Below are positions 3,754 to 6,540 of a DNA stretch of 6,540 nt, in pieces. The position numbers and the translations under genes are program-made. Below the pieces are notes generated by a model, which ran no database searches, had not been told where the DNA came from, and saw nothing but the letters and a program-made list of their open reading frames with translations. The stretch spans positions 1-6,540 of the forward strand of contig JAEWLW010000001.1 in assembly GCA_023457355.1 (NCBI GenBank), in the 5' to 3' direction. Numbering within the stretch: the stretch's first letter is position 1; each line of letters starts with the position of its first letter. Source of the DNA: Bacillota bacterium (GTDB taxonomy: Bacteria; Bacillota; Clostridia; Oscillospirales; Ruminococcaceae).

Positions 3754-5175
3754 ATGAACGCAGGGATCAAAACCGAAAAATTCTATATCAACGGCATGTC
3801 TTGCGTGAACTGCCAAAATAAAATTGAAAAAAAGCTGCGAAGCACTGCGGGCGTTCAAAAGGCGGATGTAAGCTACTCCGCCGGAACGGCGGCAGTCACC
3901 TACGACGCGGATATTATCTCCGTTAAGGAGCTTGCCGCAATCATTCAAAAGCTTGGGTATCAGGTGGCTTCGGGCCGCCGGAAGCAAAGCGGAAACACGG
4001 CGCGCTCCGCTGGGCTTCTGCTGGTGATCGCCGCGCTCTACATGCTTATGGAGCACTTTGGCTTTCTGAATCTGCTTGTGCCCAGCCAACTGGCGGAAAC
4101 GAATATGGAATACGGAATGCTGTTTGTCATCGGCCTGATTACCTCTGTCCACTGCGTGGCCATGTGCGGCGGCATTAACCTTTCCCAATGCATTCCCAAA
4201 AGTGAAGCGCCGGAGGGTGAGGGCCGCTTTTCCTCGCTCAGGCCCGCTTTCTTATACAACCTCGGACGAGTACTTTCTTACACCGCCGTGGGCTTTGTCG
4301 TGGGGGCGCTTGGCTCCGTCGTCACCTTTTCGCCTGCCGCGCAGGGCATTTTAAAGCTGATTGCCGGTGGGTTCATGGTACTGATGGGCCTCAATATGCT
4401 GGGCATTTTTCCCGCACTGAGAAAGCTGACTCCCCGCATGCCAAGGCAAATCGCCCAGCGTATTGATTCAGAAAAGGCACGGCGAAAAAGCCCGTTGGCG
4501 GTGGGCCTGCTCAACGGCCTTATGCCCTGCGGCCCCTTGCAGGCCATGCAGATTTATGCCCTTTCCACCGGAAATGCCTTTGCGGGCGCGCTGTCCATGC
4601 TGCTGTTCAGTCTGGGCACGGTGCCGCTGATGTTTGGCCTTGGCGCGCTCAGCTCCGCTTTGGGCAGACGGTTTACCAAACGTGTAATGACCGTGGGGGC
4701 GGTGCTGGTGGCGGTTCTGGGCCTTTCCATGCTCTCTCAGGGGTGGAGCCTGTCCGGCTTTGCCACGGGCCAAACTTCCGCCCCGCAAAGCGGGGCCGCC
4801 GTGTCCGGCCCTGTTCTGGAGGACGGCGTTCAGGTGGTCCGCAGCACCCTTTTGCCGGGGCGGTACCCGCAAATCACCGTTTGGGCCGGAACGCCCGTCA
4901 AATGGGTGATCGACGCGCCTGAGGGCAGCATTAACGGCTGCAACAACCGGCTTTTTATTCAGGAATACGGCGTGGAGCACGCGTTTAAAACCGGGGAAAA
5001 CGTCATCACCTTTACGCCGGAGGAGACGGGTACGTTTGGGTATAGCTGCTGGATGGGGATGATTCGCAGCAGCATCACCGTGGCAGAGCCGGGGGCGGAG
5101 ATTGAACCGCCGTCCGGCGACACTTCGCAGGATGCTGCACCGGGGTATTTCACCGGCCCGTCCTGCTGCGGCTGA
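3754..5175 (+). CDS. Heavy-metal-binding / DsbD-TauE-like membrane protein with cupredoxin-like C-terminus
   Basis: The product is 473 aa with three modules. Residues 7-70 are a heavy-metal-associated domain with the copper-chaperone motif G14-M-S-C17-V-N-C20. A first hydrophobic helix at about 85-107 is followed by a six-helix-type membrane core at about 120-328 of the DsbD_2 / sulfite exporter TauE-SafE annotation family. This core carries H133-C134...M137-C138-G-G and M257-P-C259-G-P, the paired intramembrane cysteines. Residues about 355-443 resemble an extracytoplasmic cupredoxin, with candidate metal ligands C396, H409, C432, M434 and M436 (CWMGM). The tail ends in C471-C472-G. The ATG at 3754 is chosen for AGAGG 7 bases upstream; the in-frame GTG at 3736 has no spaced ribosome binding site. 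It may move copper or thiol electrons across the membrane; substrate and direction are inferred. The DUF2318 lipoprotein follows on the same strand after 180 bases. Confidence 0.88.
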   Translation: MNAGIKTEKFYINGMSCVNCQNKIEKKLRSTAGVQKADVSYSAGTAAVTYDADIISVKELAAIIQKLGYQVASGRRKQSGNTARSAGLLLVIAALYMLMEHFGFLNLLVPSQLAETNMEYGMLFVIGLITSVHCVAMCGGINLSQCIPKSEAPEGEGRFSSLRPAFLYNLGRVLSYTAVGFVVGALGSVVTFSPAAQGILKLIAGGFMVLMGLNMLGIFPALRKLTPRMPRQIAQRIDSEKARRKSPLAVGLLNGLMPCGPLQAMQIYALSTGNAFAGALSMLLFSLGTVPLMFGLGALSSALGRRFTKRVMTVGAVLVAVLGLSMLSQGWSLSGFATGQTSAPQSGAAVSGPVLEDGVQVVRSTLLPGRYPQITVWAGTPVKWVIDAPEGSINGCNNRLFIQEYGVEHAFKTGENVITFTPEETGTFGYSCWMGMIRSSITVAEPGAEIEPPSGDTSQDAAPGYFTGPSCCG

Positions 5176-5201
5176 CCGCCGCGGGACTCACACAAAGCGC
5201 G

Positions 5202-5220
5202 TCCGGCGTGGTGCGCCGGA
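5202..5220 (+). other. Intergenic hairpin between the metal membrane protein and the lipoprotein
   Basis: TCCGGCG (5202-5208) and CGCCGGA (5214-5220) form a perfect 7-bp stem with a 5-base loop, 26 bases after the membrane-protein stop. No T-tract follows, so it is more likely an mRNA-stability or processing element than a terminator. The rest of the 180-base gap (5176-5355) shows no clear promoter, so co-transcription of the two genes is possible. Confidence 0.4.
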
Positions 5221-5355
5221 AAGTCCGACGCATCACAGGTGCTGCGGGCTGTATCGCCCCGCTTCTTACGGACCGCCATAGATCAAAACAACCGCTGCGT
5301 TTCAGCTCGCACGGGCGGCACGCGGTATCCCGAAATTACAAGGAGGAACAACACC

Positions 5356-5871
5356 ATGCTTACTCAGGTAAAACCCCACAAAAACACAAAATGGAAAACC
5401 GCGGGAGCGTTCGTATTTGCCCTTGCATCCGCCCTTGCTCTGACCGCCTGCTCCGGCGGGACCGGCGGGGACGCCACCCCGCAGACGTCCTCGGGCAGCG
5501 GGGAGGACCTTGTCATCAGTTTGGAGGATATTACGGACCAGGCCTCCTTTTACCCGGCGGAGGTCAACGGAACCGCGATGGAGGTCATCGCCGTGAAGGC
5601 GCCGGACGGCACCATTCGCACCGCCTTCAACACCTGCCAGGTCTGCTATGATTCCGGTCGGGGATATTACGAGCAGTCGGGCGATAAGCTGGTCTGCCAA
5701 AACTGCGGAAACCAGTTTTCCATGGACCGCGTTGAGGTTGAGGCAGGCGGCTGCAACCCCTGGCCGATCATGGCGGAAAATAAAACCGTGACGGAAGACT
5801 CCATTACAATTTCCTATGATTTCCTGAATGAGTCGGCGCAGATTTTTAAAAACTGGAAAGTGGAATACTAA
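5356..5871 (+). CDS. DUF2318 / FtrD-like cysteine-rich lipoprotein
   Basis: The product is 171 aa. Residues 13-32 form a signal peptide (positive K/W-rich start, hydrophobic 16-29) ending in the lipobox L29-T-A-C32, so C32 is the probable lipidated residue. A Gly/Ser/Thr-rich linker (33-50) leads to a domain with C94-x2-C97, C114-x2-C117-G and G131-G-C133-N-P. This is the signature of the DUF2318 (FtrD-like, Fe-S-containing) family. The family is often found with Ftr1-type iron permeases and related metal or redox systems; the five cysteines could hold an iron-sulfur cluster or metal on the outer face of the membrane. The ATG at 5356 has AGGAGG 9 bases upstream. A longer in-frame start at 5239 would bury the signal peptide and is rejected. 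Its neighbour upstream is the heavy-metal/cupredoxin membrane protein, which supports a metal or electron-transfer role. Confidence 0.9.
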   Translation: MLTQVKPHKNTKWKTAGAFVFALASALALTACSGGTGGDATPQTSSGSGEDLVISLEDITDQASFYPAEVNGTAMEVIAVKAPDGTIRTAFNTCQVCYDSGRGYYEQSGDKLVCQNCGNQFSMDRVEVEAGGCNPWPIMAENKTVTEDSITISYDFLNESAQIFKNWKVEY

Positions 5872-5934
5872 CCGGGATATAAAGCCGGGAGATCCCCCGC
5901 CGTACAGACAGGAAACCGGCGCTTTGTATCCGGG
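5872..5934 (+). repeat. Imperfect inverted repeat directly after the lipoprotein stop
   Basis: The arm starting at 5872 (CCGGGATATAAAGC then CGG) pairs imperfectly with 5916-5934 (CCGG then GCTTTGTATCCGGG), leaving a 27-base loop. It begins at the base after the stop codon and lacks a T-tract. A 3' stability structure or inefficient terminator is likely. The remaining ~140 bases up to the next hairpin contain no credible gene. Confidence 0.4.
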
Positions 5935-6075
5935 ATAGGGTCATTTTCCAAGGCGAACGCAACGTCGCAGCCGAACCAGCCGCCAAAGCCGTTTTGGTTG
6001 CAATCGGCCAGCGGCGGGTATATCATGGAAACAGCCGTACCCGGAGCCACGGGCCTTTTGCGGACGTTTCGTAAA

Positions 6076-6109
6076 AAACGGGAACCGCAATTCCGCGCGG
6101 TTCCCGTTT
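6076..6109. terminator. Terminator-like hairpin between the lipoprotein and the response regulator
   Basis: AAACGGGAACCGC (6076-6088) pairs perfectly with GCGGTTCCCGTTT (6097-6109) around an 8-base loop. Six A residues on the left side (6073-6078) make it a good terminator for minus-strand transcripts, with a T6 run. In the plus direction only TTT-A follows, so it would be weaker there. It lies 54 bases before the response-regulator start, so that gene may have its own promoter or depend on readthrough. Confidence 0.7.
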
Positions 6110-6162
6110 ATCGGTCGGACGGGCGCAGGGGGACGAATTTCACGACAGGGCAGGTGCCGCGT

Positions 6163-6540
6163 ATGACAAGGGACAGCAAGAACATTCTGGTGGTGGACGA
6201 CGAGCCGAAAATCCTGGAGGCCGTGGCCTCCTTTTTAAAAAGCAGGGGCTTTTCCGTTTACACCGCCGAAAACGGCGCGCAGGCGCTGGAGCTTTTCGCC
6301 CGGATGAACGTGGCTCTGGTGGTGCTGGACCTCATGATGCCCGGCATGCCGGGGGAGGAGGTCTGCCGGGTTATCCGGAAAAAGTCCCGGGTCCCCATCG
6401 TCATGCTGACGGCAAAGGCGCAGGAAAACGACCAGTTGGAGGGGCTTGGGCTGGGTGCGGACGACTATATCACAAAGCCCTTCAGCCTGAAGGTTTTGTG
6501 CGCCCGGATAGAAGCCCTGCTGCGCCGGGCCGGGGGCGAC
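6163..6540 (+). CDS. Response regulator receiver domain, OmpR-like, cut by the window edge
   Basis: The open frame runs from ATG 6163 to the last base with no stop, giving 126 residues, so the 3' end lies outside the window. It is a complete CheY-like receiver domain: acidic pair D12-D13 (VVDDEP), phospho-acceptor D56 (VVLDLMMPGMPG), switch T83 (MLTAKA), and K105 (TKPF), ending in a typical 'ARIEALLRR' helix and linker. The 'LGADDYITKPF' and 'ARIEALLRR' segments are characteristic of the OmpR/PhoB family, so a winged-helix DNA-binding domain should follow. A sensor kinase gene commonly lies next door. AGG occurs 8 bases upstream of the ATG, a modest ribosome binding site. The family call rests on the receiver only, since the effector domain is not visible. 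Confidence 0.93.
   Translation, partial: MTRDSKNILVVDDEPKILEAVASFLKSRGFSVYTAENGAQALELFARMNVALVVLDLMMPGMPGEEVCRVIRKKSRVPIVMLTAKAQENDQLEGLGLGADDYITKPFSLKVLCARIEALLRRAGGD

Noticed and set aside
4468..4980. Minus-strand frame of 170 codons within the metal membrane protein gene
   Set aside because: It is rich in Arg, Gly, Ala and His as expected from antisense GC-rich DNA, lacks a ribosome binding site, and overlaps a gene with unmistakable domains.
5868..6050. Minus-strand 60-codon frame with GTG start beyond the lipoprotein
   Set aside because: No spaced ribosome binding site, no recognisable domain, and it overlaps the imperfect inverted repeat after the lipoprotein. A decayed gene fragment is possible but not supported.

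Overview
The window looks like chromosomal DNA from a strictly anaerobic, moderately GC-rich member of the Clostridia, perhaps Oscillospiraceae-like. This is inferred from strong AGGAGG-type ribosome binding sites, sigma-A-like promoters, a desulfoferrodoxin plus reverse-type rubrerythrin defence set, and a lipoprotein with a typical Gram-positive lipobox. No ribosomal RNA or other taxonomic marker is present, so the placement is tentative. The first ~980 bases are clearly richer in A+T than the rest.

Layout. (1) 1-980: a minus-strand gene for an unrecognised protein with an acidic pentad-repeat N-terminus, with a good promoter, a 3' stem-loop, and a long imperfect inverted repeat in the upstream non-coding stretch. 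(2) 981-3009: a minus-strand oxygen-defence cluster, in transcription order desulfoferrodoxin (superoxide reductase), a small flavoprotein with a four-cysteine motif, and a reverse-domain-order rubrerythrin. The first and last genes are followed by strong terminator hairpins. Desulfoferrodoxin has a clear promoter and an unusually long, structured 5' leader. Rubrerythrin has a perfect 18-bp palindrome near its probable promoter. (3) 3041-3612: a divergent pair, an unrecognised 72-aa helical protein (minus) and a 62-aa ribbon-helix-helix regulator (plus), separated by a perfect 15+15 bp inverted repeat that overlaps the regulator's promoter. (4) 3754-5871: two plus-strand genes that look like a metal/redox unit. 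One is a membrane protein fusing a heavy-metal-binding domain, a DsbD/TauE-like membrane core and a cupredoxin-like C-terminus. The other is a cysteine-rich DUF2318 (FtrD-like) lipoprotein. (5) 6163-6540: the start of an OmpR-type response regulator, cut by the window edge.

How they fit together. Desulfoferrodoxin reduces superoxide to hydrogen peroxide, rubrerythrin reduces peroxide to water, and the flavoprotein between them may carry electrons; this last role is inferred. The plus-strand membrane/lipoprotein pair probably handles copper or iron, or thiol redox, at the cell surface. The response regulator may belong to the same locus, but a terminator-like hairpin separates it from the lipoprotein gene. 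Nothing here proves a new system. The best candidates for novelty are the desulfoferrodoxin leader RNA, the operator shared by the two small divergent genes, and the three-domain metal protein with its DUF2318 partner.
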